DNA of 64,000 nt, taken from the NCBI RefSeq assembly GCF_000620785.1, contig NZ_JIAI01000013.1, positions 1 through 64,000 on the forward strand, read 5' to 3'. Each line of letters begins with the position of its first letter. Position 1 is the stretch's first letter. The notes under the pieces are model-generated. The model did no database searches. It was not told the DNA's origin and saw only the letters and a program-made list of their open reading frames with translations. Source of the DNA: Actinospineispora acaciae DSM 45401. GTDB lineage: Bacteria > Actinomycetota > Actinomycetes > Mycobacteriales > Pseudonocardiaceae. Below are positions 16,833-24,994 of the stretch, one piece after another. The translations under genes and the position numbers were made by a program.

Positions 16833-17727
16833 GCCCCCGACTGAACCCCCCGGTGGTGTCGAAGCCCTGGTCGGGAGGGACACCGGCTGGCAGCCGTTCG
16901 ACTGCGAGGCCTGGCGGGCCGAGCGGCTGCTGGCCGCCTCCGGCCTGACCGACCCGGCGTACCACCCCAGGCCGGGCGCAACGCACCCGCCGCTGGTGCC
17001 GCCCACCTACCCGGTCGCGGTGCGCCTGGACACCGAGGCCCTCGGCATCCCGGACGCGCCGAGCCGGCTCAACGGCGGCAACACCATCCGCTGGCTGGAA
17101 CCGGCCCGGCTGGGCGAGCGCCTCCAGCGCCGGACCACGATCACGAGCGTCGACACCAAGGACGGCCGCAGCGGGCGGCTGGTGTTCTACACGCTGGAGT
17201 CCACCTTCCGCCGGCCGGACACCGAGCGCATCGTGGCCACCACCCGCAACATCACCATCCGCCGCTACCCGAACCCGGACAGCGGAGTCGGCACAGGCTC
17301 TCGCTCCCCGAAGCAGGCCGGCGAGGACGAGAAGCTGCCCGTGCTGCTCAAGGTCACCCCGACGACCCGTGACCTGGTCCGCTACGCGGCCGGCAGCGAC
17401 GACTACTACGAGGTGCACTACGACGAGCCGTTCGCCCGCCGCACCGGGCTGCCCGGGGTGATCAGCCACGGCCTGCTCAAGCTCGCCTGGTTCGCCAGGG
17501 CGGCGCTGGAGTGGGCCGGCCCGGGCGCGGTGCTGCGCGAGCTGTCCGGCTCGTACCGGGGCGTCGACCTGGTCGGCCGGGAGTTCACCGTGCACGGCGG
17601 CCCGTCCGACCCGCGCGCCGAGGACGGCCCGGGCGGCACCACCGCGCTCACCCTGGTCGGCCGCTCCGCCGACGGCGCGGTGACCACCAGCGGCCACGCC
17701 GTGGTCGACGTCTCGGAGCGTGCGTGA
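16819..17727 (+). CDS. MaoC/FAS1-type double-hotdog hydratase-dehydratase
   Basis: 302-residue protein with two hotdog folds. The N-terminal FAS1-like half (about 15-155) is degenerate. The C-terminal MaoC half carries the hydratase-2 acid pair as D-x4-H in AAGSDDYYEVHYDE, then GLPGVISHGLLKLAW. The arrangement matches mesaconyl-C4-CoA and itaconyl-CoA hydratase-like enzymes that add water to an unsaturated (di)acyl-CoA. GTG start with GGAAGGAGGG upstream; overlap of 14 bp with the LLM gene and 1 bp with the ABC ATPase. Next to a synthetase and a CoA-lyase-like enzyme it could form the hydroxyacyl-CoA that the lyase cleaves. Confidence 0.85.
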   Translation: MTTTKPPTEPPGGVEALVGRDTGWQPFDCEAWRAERLLAASGLTDPAYHPRPGATHPPLVPPTYPVAVRLDTEALGIPDAPSRLNGGNTIRWLEPARLGERLQRRTTITSVDTKDGRSGRLVFYTLESTFRRPDTERIVATTRNITIRRYPNPDSGVGTGSRSPKQAGEDEKLPVLLKVTPTTRDLVRYAAGSDDYYEVHYDEPFARRTGLPGVISHGLLKLAWFARAALEWAGPGAVLRELSGSYRGVDLVGREFTVHGGPSDPRAEDGPGGTTALTLVGRSADGAVTTSGHAVVDVSERA

Positions 17728-18527
17728 TGACCGCCGGGCTGAAGCTGGCCGGGGTGGAGAAGGTGTTCGCCCCGCGCGGGCGCCCGCCGACCACCGCGCT
17801 CAGCGAGCTGAACCTGGAGATCGAGAGCAACGAGTTCGTCGCCGTGGTCGGCCCCAGCGGCTGCGGCAAGACCACCCTGCTCCGAGTGCTCGCCGGCCTG
17901 ACCCTGCCCAGCAAGGGCGCGGTCACCCTGGACGGCGAACAGATCACCGAACCGCGCCCCGACCTGGTGATGATGTTCCAGTCACCGACCCTGCTGCCGT
18001 GGCGCAAGGTGATCGACAACTGCCTGCTGCCCATCGAGATCCGCCGCAAGGTCACCCCCGAGGACGCCGACCGCGCCCGTGACCTGCTGGAACGCGCCGG
18101 GCTCGGCGGCTTCGAGGACAGGTACCCGAACGAGTTGTCCGGCGGCATGCAGCAGCGGGTGGCGCTGTGCCGGGCGTTGATCGCCCAGCCCTCGGTGCTG
18201 CTGCTCGACGAGCCGTTCGGCGCGCTGGACGCGATGACCCGCGACCAGATGAACCTGGACCTGCACCGGATGTGGCACGCCAACGAGCTGACCACCGTGC
18301 TCATCACGCACAGCATCACCGAGGCGGTGCTGCTCGCGCAGCGGATCGTGGTGATGTCCCCGCGCCCCGGCCGGGTGGTGGACGTCTACCGGGTGCCGCT
18401 GCCGGCCAGCCGCGACCTGGACGTGCTCAACAGCCCTCGGTTCGCCGAGGCATGCGCCTACGTGCGCCAGTACTTCACCAAGGACGGCTCCGAGAACGAC
18501 CCCGAGAACGGCACCGAGGATGGCTAA
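17727..18527 (+). CDS. ABC transporter ATP-binding protein, NitT/TauT/SsuB type
   Basis: 266-residue ATPase. It has Walker A GPSGCGKTT, Q-loop MMFQSPTLLPW, signature LSGGMQQR, Walker B VLLLDEPFGALD and H-loop LITHSITEA. The tail ESDNDPENG-like acidic end is unremarkable. It powers import by the permease and binding protein encoded immediately downstream. The start overlaps the hydratase stop (TGATG), tying transport to the enzymes in one operon. Confidence 0.95.
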   Translation: MTAGLKLAGVEKVFAPRGRPPTTALSELNLEIESNEFVAVVGPSGCGKTTLLRVLAGLTLPSKGAVTLDGEQITEPRPDLVMMFQSPTLLPWRKVIDNCLLPIEIRRKVTPEDADRARDLLERAGLGGFEDRYPNELSGGMQQRVALCRALIAQPSVLLLDEPFGALDAMTRDQMNLDLHRMWHANELTTVLITHSITEAVLLAQRIVVMSPRPGRVVDVYRVPLPASRDLDVLNSPRFAEACAYVRQYFTKDGSENDPENGTEDG

Positions 18528-18538
18528 GGACGGCAACG

Positions 18539-19384
18539 ATGCCCGACACGACCCTGCTGACCACTGAACAAGCCGCGGTCTCCCGTCCCACCGTGGCGGC
18601 GGGACCGCGCTCGGCCCGGTGGAGCCGAGTGGTGATCCCGATAGTCCTGCTCGCCGTCCTGCTGGTCCTCTGGGAGTACGTCCCGCCGGCGCTCGGGGTG
18701 CAGTCGTTCATCTTCCCCCGGTTCTCCTCGGTGATCGCCAACTTCGTCGCGCCGGACATCCTCAAGCTGATGGGCACCAGCCTGCTCGTCACCCTGCAGG
18801 AGGCGATGATCGGGCTGGTCATCGGCGCCGGCACCGGCATCCTGGCCGGGTTCGCGCTGGCCGAGTGGGCCGCGCTGCGCCAGGCGCTCTACCCCTACAT
18901 GGTCGCGTTCCAGTCCCTGCCGAAGATCGCCGTCGCGCCGCTGTTCGTCATCTGGTTCGGCTTCGACCTGACGCCGAAGGTACTGGTCGTGGCGATGTTG
19001 ACGTTCTTCCCGCTGGTGGTGAACACGATGGCCGGGATCACCGGCGTTGACCGCGACCGGATCGACCTGTTCCGCTCCATGTGCGCCAGCCGGGGCCAGG
19101 TGTGGCGCAAGCTGCTGCTGCCCTCGGCGCTGCCGTCCATCTTCGCCGGCCTGGAGGTCGCGGCGGTGTTCTCCCTGCTCGGGGCGATCACCGGCGAGTT
19201 CGTCAGCTCCAAGGCCGGGCTGGGCGTGCTGCTGCTGCAACAGCAGGCGAACTACTACACCGCCGGCGTGTTCGCGGTGCTGATCGTGCTGGCCGCGCTC
19301 GGAGTGGCGCTCAACCAGCTCGTGCAGATGCTGCGCAAGCGCCTGCTGTTCTGGCACTCCAACTCGGACGGCCGGGCATCATGA
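18539..19384 (+). CDS. ABC transporter permease, NitT/TauT type
   Basis: 281-residue inner-membrane component with a long N-terminal cytoplasmic leader (about 30 residues), then six helices of the SsuC/TauC fold. The EAA-type coupling loop is visible around VDRDRIDLFRSMCASRGQVWRKLLLPSALP. An alternating SLPKIAVAPLFVIWFG segment is typical of this group. ATGA overlap with the lipoprotein gene downstream. Pfam-style matches in this family transport nitrate, sulfonates, taurine, thiamine precursors or aromatic acids, so class alone does not reveal the substrate. Confidence 0.94.
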   Translation: MPDTTLLTTEQAAVSRPTVAAGPRSARWSRVVIPIVLLAVLLVLWEYVPPALGVQSFIFPRFSSVIANFVAPDILKLMGTSLLVTLQEAMIGLVIGAGTGILAGFALAEWAALRQALYPYMVAFQSLPKIAVAPLFVIWFGFDLTPKVLVVAMLTFFPLVVNTMAGITGVDRDRIDLFRSMCASRGQVWRKLLLPSALPSIFAGLEVAAVFSLLGAITGEFVSSKAGLGVLLLQQQANYYTAGVFAVLIVLAALGVALNQLVQMLRKRLLFWHSNSDGRAS

Positions 19385-20451
19385 TCCGGCGGTTGGTCAC
19401 CGCGGCGGTCGCCGTCGCGCTGGGCTGTGTGGGCCTGTCCGGCTGCGGGTCCTCGGACGACGGCACGATCACCGTCGGCATGGCGGCGCCGAACATGAGC
19501 GCGAACTGGGTGCCGCTGGCGGTGGCCCAGGAGCGCGGCTTCTTCGCCGCCGAGGGGCTGCGGGTCAACATCGAGTACCAGCAGACCAGCGACGGCGTGC
19601 TCAAGGCGATGGCGGTGGGCCGCACCCAGATCGGCGCGTCCGTCCCCGAGGCGGTGTTCCCGGCGCTGGACCACTCGCAGCGGCTGACCATGATCTACAA
19701 CTGGTGCCGCAAGCCGGTGGCCATGCTGGCCGTCCAGCGGGACTCGAAGGTCCGCACCATCGCCGACCTGCGCGGGGCCACCATCGGGGCGCAGTCGCTG
19801 GCGGCCGGGCCGGTGCAGCTGGCCAAGGCCTCGCTGGCCCAGGCCGGGCTGGACCCGGCGAAGGACGTCAAGTTCGTCGCCGTCGGCACCGGCGCGTCCG
19901 CGCAGAACGCGCTGGAGACCGGCCGGGTGGGCGCGCTGATGCTCTACGACTCGCTGTACTCGCCGATGGAGCAGGCCGGCGCCAAGCTGCGCTACCTGGA
20001 GGCCAAGAGCGTGGACGACCTGTTCGCCACCACGTTCGCGGTCGACCCGGCCTGGCTGGCCACCCACCGCGAGCAGGTCGCCGGGTTCGGCCGGGCGTTC
20101 ACCAAGGCGCAGGTCTGGGCGCGGGCCAACCCGAAGGCCGCCGTCGAGCTGATGTGGCGCGGGTTCCCGCTGAGCAAGGTCACCCCGTTCCGGGACAAGG
20201 AGATGCAGACCCAGTTGGGCATGTACACCGCGCGCAGCCGCTCCACCGACCTGGCCAACGCCACCCCCGGCCAGCGCTGGGGCGAGTACGAGCCGTCGGC
20301 GCTGCGGCACTGGCAGGGCTTCACGAAGGAGCAGGGCCTGGTGAAGAAGGAGATACCGCTGCAGGACGTCTACACCAACGAGTTCGTCTCCGCGTACAAC
20401 GACTTCGACGTCGACCAGGTGGTGCGGGATGCCCAGAACTTCCGACTCTGA
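19381..20451 (+). CDS. ABC transporter substrate-binding lipoprotein (NMT1/SsuA-like)
   Basis: 356-residue type II periplasmic-binding-like protein. The signal peptide has a lipobox LSGC with the lipidated Cys at 22, so it is tethered to the outer face of the membrane. The mature part opens ITVGMAAPNMSANWVPLAVAQ and contains FFAAEGLRVNIEYQ and IADLRGATIGAQ, as in SsuA/TauA/NMT1 proteins. It delivers the substrate to the permease above. The overlap with the next gene is 23 bp. Confidence 0.94.
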   Translation: MIRRLVTAAVAVALGCVGLSGCGSSDDGTITVGMAAPNMSANWVPLAVAQERGFFAAEGLRVNIEYQQTSDGVLKAMAVGRTQIGASVPEAVFPALDHSQRLTMIYNWCRKPVAMLAVQRDSKVRTIADLRGATIGAQSLAAGPVQLAKASLAQAGLDPAKDVKFVAVGTGASAQNALETGRVGALMLYDSLYSPMEQAGAKLRYLEAKSVDDLFATTFAVDPAWLATHREQVAGFGRAFTKAQVWARANPKAAVELMWRGFPLSKVTPFRDKEMQTQLGMYTARSRSTDLANATPGQRWGEYEPSALRHWQGFTKEQGLVKKEIPLQDVYTNEFVSAYNDFDVDQVVRDAQNFRL

Positions 20452-21352
20452 CCCGGAGCACGCGGCCTCCGTGGCGGTGGTCGGGCTAGGCGCCATCGGT
20501 GGCATGCTGGCCGCCGACGCGGCCGACGCCGGGCACCGCGTGACGGCCTGCGTCCGTACCCCGTTCGACAAGTTCGTGCTCGACCAGGACGGCACCCGCC
20601 GGATCGTGCCCGTGACCGTGGCCACCGACCCTGACCAGGTAGAACCGGTGGACTGGCTGGTGGTGGCCACCAAGGCGCAGGACACCGCCGCCTCGGCGCC
20701 CTGGCTGCGCGCGCTCGCCGGTCCGGACACGGTCACGGTGGTCGCGCAGAACGGCATCGAGCAGCGCAGCCTGGTCGGGTCGTACCTGGCCGGCGGCCCG
20801 GTGCTGCCCGCGCTGGCCGCCGTCTCGGCCGAACGGGTGGCCCCCGGCGAGGTCGTCGTCCACCGCACCGGCACCCTGGTCGTCCCCGACGACCCCGCCG
20901 GCGCGCGCCTCGCCTCGCTGCTCACCGGCGACCTGGTCTCGGTCCGCCCGGTCGCGGACTTCCACACCGCCGCCTGGCGCAAGCTGCTGAGCAACGTCGT
21001 GGTCAACCCGATCACCGCCCTGACCCTGCGCCGCGCCGCCGTCCTGACCGAACCGGACATCGTCGAACTGGCCACCGCCCTGCTCACCGAGGCGGTCCGG
21101 GTGGGCATCGCCGAGGGCGCCGACCTGTCGTACAACGAGATCCCCGGCATCATCGACCGCTACCGCACGTTTCCCCCGTCCGGCGGCAGCTCGATGCTCT
21201 ACGACCGCCTGGCCGGCCGCCCGCTGGAGCAGGAGCACCTCACCGGCGCCCTGGTCCGCGCCGCCGACCGGCACGGCATCGACGCACCCCTCAACCGAGC
21301 CGTGCTCTCCCTGCTCCGAGCGGTTCGCTCCCCAACGTCCGTGAGTGGCTAG
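20429..21352 (+). CDS. Ketopantoate reductase (ApbA/PanE) family protein
   Basis: 307-residue NADP-dependent 2-hydroxyacid dehydrogenase family member. Rossmann motif VVGLGAIGGMLAADA; catalytic Lys in AWRKLLSNVVVNPITAL; C-terminal PSGGSSMLYDRLAGRPLEQEHLTG where Ser and Glu bind the substrate. It may be a true 2-dehydropantoate reductase, but at the end of a catabolic operon it more likely reduces a keto acid of that pathway. The TAG stop (21350-21352) lies inside the left arm of hairpin copy 2. Confidence 0.85.
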   Translation: MPRTSDSDPEHAASVAVVGLGAIGGMLAADAADAGHRVTACVRTPFDKFVLDQDGTRRIVPVTVATDPDQVEPVDWLVVATKAQDTAASAPWLRALAGPDTVTVVAQNGIEQRSLVGSYLAGGPVLPALAAVSAERVAPGEVVVHRTGTLVVPDDPAGARLASLLTGDLVSVRPVADFHTAAWRKLLSNVVVNPITALTLRRAAVLTEPDIVELATALLTEAVRVGIAEGADLSYNEIPGIIDRYRTFPPSGGSSMLYDRLAGRPLEQEHLTGALVRAADRHGIDAPLNRAVLSLLRAVRSPTSVSG

Positions 21353-21414
21353 GGTCGCGACCTTGTCTTCGTCTCACCCACGAGGCGGTGACATTTGACC
21401 CTAGCCACTCACGG
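21339..21414. terminator. Bidirectional hairpin, copy 2 of the CCCGTGAGTGG family
   Basis: Eighteen-bp perfect arms, 21339-21356 (CCGTGAGTGGCTAGGGTC) and 21397-21414, separated by a 40-base loop, longer than in the other copies. The plus-strand gene's TAG is inside the left arm and the minus-strand GntR gene's TGA begins at 21418-21416, directly after the right arm. The position between convergent genes makes two-way termination likely. Confidence 0.8.
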
Positions 21415-21415
21415 G

Positions 21416-22147
21416 TCAGGTACCCAGCAGGATCGACAGCCGTATCTCACGGGCGCGGCGCATGTGCTCGGCGGCGGCGCTCTCGGCCCGGTCGGGGTCA
21501 CGGGCCTCGATCGCGCGCACGATGGCGTCGTGCTCCTCGATGGCCTGGCAGGCGCGGCCGGGCTGGGCCATGGTCGACACCGGCAGCCGGCGCACCGCGT
21601 GCTCGACCTGGCCGAGGAACCGGTCCAGGTAGGTGTTCGCGGCGGCCTCGCGCAGCGCGCGGTGGAACGACAGGTTCTGCCGGGCGAGGTCGTCGACGTT
21701 CCCGGCGTCCGCGCTGGCGCGCATCTGCTCGCCGATCTCGTCCAGCGACTCGACCAGACCGGCCGGGCAGCGGGTGGCGGCCAGCCGGGCGGCCAGGCCC
21801 TCCAGGTTCTCCCGGACCACGTACAGCGCGAGCACGTCCTCCAGCGACAGCGGCGCCACCACCGTGCCGTGATGCGCCGTCTTGACCGCCAGCCCCTCGT
21901 CGGCCAGCCGCCGCAGCGCCTCCCTGACGGGCGTGCGGCTCACCTCGAACGCGCTGGCCAGCTCGTCCTCGCGCAGCCAGGTGGACGGGGCGAGCACGCC
22001 GTCCAGGATGGCCTCGCGCATCGCGTCGGTGACCACCTCGGTGGTCCGCCCGCGCACCGCGCCATCGCCCAGGTACCGCTTCAAGGTCGCCAGCGACGCC
22101 GGACGGCCCTGGTCCTCCGGCGAGGTCGGCTCGGGCGCTGATGACAC
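21416..22147 (-). CDS. GntR family regulator with FCD ligand domain
   Basis: 243-residue FadR-subfamily regulator, GTG start. Winged helix: LREDELASAFEVSRTPVREALRRLADEGLA. FCD domain: LARQNLSFHRALREAAANTYLD, AIEEHDAIVRAIEARDPD and EHMRRAREIRL, giving the usual Asp/His ligands. The last line strongly resembles the end of the regulator at 11354-11983 (both close with AREIRL), so the two belong to one subgroup. It is divergent from the TcuA-like gene with a TTGCATGCAA palindrome between them, making that promoter its likely target. Confidence 0.92.
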   Translation of the reverse strand: MSSAPEPTSPEDQGRPASLATLKRYLGDGAVRGRTTEVVTDAMREAILDGVLAPSTWLREDELASAFEVSRTPVREALRRLADEGLAVKTAHHGTVVAPLSLEDVLALYVVRENLEGLAARLAATRCPAGLVESLDEIGEQMRASADAGNVDDLARQNLSFHRALREAAANTYLDRFLGQVEHAVRRLPVSTMAQPGRACQAIEEHDAIVRAIEARDPDRAESAAAEHMRRAREIRLSILLGT

Positions 22148-22203
22148 GCGATAACGCTACGCGGAGCGGCATGACCGCGATACTCGGGGTAGAGTGACGG
22201 CCA

Positions 22204-22222
22204 TTGCATGCAAGTTGGATAC
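22204..22222 (+). promoter_or_regulatory. Candidate GntR operator: TTGCATGCAA palindrome plus TTGGATAC
   Basis: In the 105-bp divergent space a perfect 10-bp palindrome TTGCATGCAA (22204-22213) is followed by TTGGATAC (22215-22222). The octamer recurs inverted at 11278-11285 and the CATTGCAT start recurs at the promoter of the dehydrogenase gene near 24845. FadR-type regulators bind short palindromes of this form; assignment to the adjacent GntR is inference. Confidence 0.45.
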
Positions 22223-22252
22223 GAACATCCGGAACGACAGAGCGGAGCGGGG

Positions 22253-23728
22253 ATGCCAGCGCGGAAAGTGGTCGTGGTGGGTGCCGGGAACGCGGCGTTA
22301 TGCGCGGCACTGGCCGCCCGTGAAGGCGGCGCCGAGGTCGTCGTGCTGGAGGTCGCCGAGCGCGAGCTGCGCGGCGGCAACACGGCGTTCACGGCGGGCG
22401 CCATGCGGGTGGCCTACAACGGCGTGGACGACCTGCGCGCCCTGATGCCCGAGCTGACCGACGACGAGGTGGCCGTCACCGACTTCGGCAGCTACCCGGA
22501 GTCCGCGTTCCTGGACGACGTGGCCAGGGTCACCGAGTACCGCTGCGACCCGGAGCTGGCCGCCCTGCTGGTCGAGCGCAGCTACCCGACCATGCTGTGG
22601 ATGCGCGACAAGGGCGTACGGTTCATGCCCATCTACGGCCGGCAGGCGTTCAAGGTGGACGGCAGGTTCACCTTCTGGGGCGGCCTGACCGTCGAGGTCT
22701 CCGGCGGCGGCCCCGGCCTGATCGACTACCTGTCCAAGGCCGCCGAGCACGCCGGCATCACCATCGAGTACGGCGCCCGCGCCGTGGACCTGGTCGCCGA
22801 CGACGACGGCGTGCACGGCGTGCGGGTTCGCCAGCACGGCCGCACCCGCACCGAGCACGCCGACGCCGTGGTGCTGGCCGCCGGCGGCTTCCAGGCCAAC
22901 CCGGAGATGCGCACCCGGTACCTGGGCCCCGGCTGGGACCTGGCCAAGGTGCGCGGCACCCGGTACAACACCGGCGACGGCATCCGGATGGCGATCGACG
23001 CCGGCGCCGCCTCGGCGGGCAACTGGTCGGGCTGCCACGCGGTCGGCTGGGAGCGCAACGCCCCGGAGTTCGGCGACCTGCGGGTCGGCGACGCGTTCCA
23101 GAAGCACAGCTACCCCTGGGGCATCATGGTCAACGCCGAGGGCCGGCGGTTCGTCGACGAGGGCGCCGACTTCCGCAACTACACCTACGCCAAGTACGGC
23201 CGGCGCATCCTGGAGCAGCCCAGCCAGTTCGCCTGGCAGGTGTTCGACCAGCAGGTCATCCACCTGCTGCGCGACGAGTACCGGATCCGCGAGGTCACCA
23301 AGGTCACCGCCCCCACCCTGGAGGAGCTGGCGAAGAAGCTGGACGGCGTCGACCCGGCCGGCTTCCTGCGTGAGGTCACCGAGTACAACGCCGCCGTGGA
23401 CACCGCCACCGCGTTCAACCCGAACGTCAAGGACGGCCGCTCCACCACCGGCCTGGCCGTCAACAAGACCAACTGGGCGAACCGGCTCGACCAGGGCCCG
23501 TTCGAGGCCTACGCCGTGACCTGCGGGATCACGTTCACCTTCGGCGGCCTGCGGATCGACCCCGACGCCCGCGTCCTGGACACCGACATGCGCCCGATCC
23601 CCGGCCTGTTCGCCGCCGGCGAGCTGGTCGGCGGCCTGTTCTACTTCAACTACCCCGGCGGCACCGGCCTCACCAACGGCGCCGTCTTCGGCCGCATCGC
23701 CGGCATCGGCGCAGCTCAGACCCCGTGA
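22253..23728 (+). CDS. FAD-dependent tricarballylate dehydrogenase-like (TcuA-like) flavoprotein
   Basis: 491-residue member of the fumarate reductase/succinate dehydrogenase flavoprotein family. N-terminal FAD motif VVVGAGNAALCAALAAREGG ends with a Glu for ribose; C-terminal PIPGLFAAGELVGGLFYFNYPGG is typical. CGITFTFGGLRID and the SGCHAVGWE loop resemble tricarballylate dehydrogenase TcuA, which oxidises tricarballylate to cis-aconitate. Other succinate-like substrates are possible. I chose ATG 22253 with GGAGCGGGG upstream; an ATG at 22208 lies within the operator. No TcuB-type electron carrier is adjacent. The TGA stop is inside hairpin copy 3. Confidence 0.82.
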   Translation: MPARKVVVVGAGNAALCAALAAREGGAEVVVLEVAERELRGGNTAFTAGAMRVAYNGVDDLRALMPELTDDEVAVTDFGSYPESAFLDDVARVTEYRCDPELAALLVERSYPTMLWMRDKGVRFMPIYGRQAFKVDGRFTFWGGLTVEVSGGGPGLIDYLSKAAEHAGITIEYGARAVDLVADDDGVHGVRVRQHGRTRTEHADAVVLAAGGFQANPEMRTRYLGPGWDLAKVRGTRYNTGDGIRMAIDAGAASAGNWSGCHAVGWERNAPEFGDLRVGDAFQKHSYPWGIMVNAEGRRFVDEGADFRNYTYAKYGRRILEQPSQFAWQVFDQQVIHLLRDEYRIREVTKVTAPTLEELAKKLDGVDPAGFLREVTEYNAAVDTATAFNPNVKDGRSTTGLAVNKTNWANRLDQGPFEAYAVTCGITFTFGGLRIDPDARVLDTDMRPIPGLFAAGELVGGLFYFNYPGGTGLTNGAVFGRIAGIGAAQTP

Positions 23729-23767
23729 GTGGTTAGCGTTGCTATGGCAACGCTAACCACTCACGGG
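23722..23767. terminator. Bidirectional hairpin, copy 3 of the CCCGTGAGTGG family
   Basis: Perfect 21-bp arms 23722-23742 and 23747-23767 around the four-base loop TATG. The TcuA-like stop (23726-23728) is in the left arm and the opposite gene's stop (23770-23768) abuts the right arm. The arrangement is the same as copy 2. Confidence 0.88.
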
Positions 23768-24832
23768 TCAGACGCGGGCCACGATCGCCTTGGTCACGGC
23801 CCGCGTGCCGTCCTCGGCGCCGCCGTCCGGGCGCAGCCGCACCGCGCCGTCCGCGAACGCCCGCTCCACCGCGGACCGCAGCCGGGCGGCGGCCGACGCC
23901 CGGCCGGCGTGCTCGAGCAGCATGCCGGCGGACAGCACCTGGGAGACCGGGTTGGCCAGGTCGCGGCCGGCGATCGCGGGGGCGCTGCCGTGGATCGGCT
24001 CGAAGTAGGCGGCGGTGGCGCCGATGTTTCCGGACGGGCACATGCCCAGCCCGCCGGCGGTGGCCGCGCCCAGGTCGCTGAGGATGTCGCCGAGGAAGTT
24101 CTCCATGACCAGCACGTCGAACCGCTCGGGCTCGGCCACCAGGGCGTGCGCGGCGGCGTCCGCGTAGAGGTGGTCCGCCGCGACGTCCGGGAACTCGGCG
24201 GCCACCTCGTCGAACACCTCGCGGAACAGCGCGAAGCTGCGCAGCACGTTGCTCTTGTCCACGCAGGTGACCTTGCGCTTGCCGTCCGAGGGCGCGCCGG
24301 AGCGCGAGCGGGCCAGCTCGAAGGCGAACCTGGCCACCCGCTCGACGCCGGGGCGGGTCACCAGGAGCTGGTCGCAGGCGGCCGCCTCGGTGGCCACCCC
24401 GGCGCCCCTGGACAGGTACAGGCCCTCGGTGTTCTCCCGGACGATCACGTAGTCGATCTGCCCGGGCTCGTGCCTGGTCGCGCCGCGCACCCCGGGCAGC
24501 AGCCGCACCGGGCGCACGTTCGCGTAGGTGTCCAGCCCGACCCGCAGCACGCCGCCGAGCAGGCCGCCCTCGGTGCCGTCCGGCCTTCGCACCCCCGGCA
24601 GCCCGACCGGGCCCTTGAGCACGCCGTCGACCGCCCGGAACCTGTCCAGCGCGCCGGCGTCGAGCGGCGCCCCGGTCTTGTCGTAGTGCCCGGCGCCGCC
24701 CGGTTCGTCGTGCACCCGCACCGTGAATCCCTCCGCGCCCGCCACCGCATCGAGCACCTCGAGCGCACTGGCCACCAGCTCGGGGCCGATGCCGTCACCA
24801 CGCACCACCGCCAGGGACAACTCAGATCGCAT
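23768..24832 (-). CDS. Isocitrate/isopropylmalate/tartrate dehydrogenase family protein
   Basis: 354-residue NAD-dependent decarboxylating beta-hydroxyacid dehydrogenase. Family signatures in order: RGDGIGPELV, RENTEGLYLSRG, CVDKSNVLR with the catalytic Lys, ENFLGDILSDLGA with metal Asp, and YFEPIHGSAP. It oxidises and decarboxylates a (2R,3S)-2-hydroxy-3-carboxy acid such as isopropylmalate, tartrate, isocitrate or homoisocitrate; the family cannot be resolved further by eye. Its position opposite the TcuA-like gene, with related operator sequences, suggests a tricarboxylate or C4 hydroxy acid rather than leucine synthesis. Confidence 0.88.
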   Translation of the reverse strand: MRSELSLAVVRGDGIGPELVASALEVLDAVAGAEGFTVRVHDEPGGAGHYDKTGAPLDAGALDRFRAVDGVLKGPVGLPGVRRPDGTEGGLLGGVLRVGLDTYANVRPVRLLPGVRGATRHEPGQIDYVIVRENTEGLYLSRGAGVATEAAACDQLLVTRPGVERVARFAFELARSRSGAPSDGKRKVTCVDKSNVLRSFALFREVFDEVAAEFPDVAADHLYADAAAHALVAEPERFDVLVMENFLGDILSDLGAATAGGLGMCPSGNIGATAAYFEPIHGSAPAIAGRDLANPVSQVLSAGMLLEHAGRASAAARLRSAVERAFADGAVRLRPDGGAEDGTRAVTKAIVARV

Positions 24833-24845
24833 ACAAAGAGTATGC
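24829..24845 (-). promoter_or_regulatory. Perfect inverted repeat over a start codon, candidate GntR operator
   Basis: GCATAC-AAAGA-GTATGC is a perfect 6-bp-arm repeat that includes the ATG of the dehydrogenase gene (24832-24830). On the minus strand it reads TTGCATACTCTTTGTATG, so a -10-like CATACT lies six bases before the ATG. A leaderless transcript starting at the ATG and blocked by the regulator is plausible. The CATTGCAT context is shared with 22203-22209. Confidence 0.45.
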
Positions 24846-24994
24846 AATGTGTCCCCGGAATCGGCGCGGCGACCCGTCCGGGTTGGGCGCGCGTCAAGAG
24901 TCGGCGGGATCGCGTTAGGGGCGCGCGAGCGGGCGAGGCGGCGCGCCCGGGCCGGGATCACGCTGGTGGCACGACCGGGAGGTGGGAGCCACAC

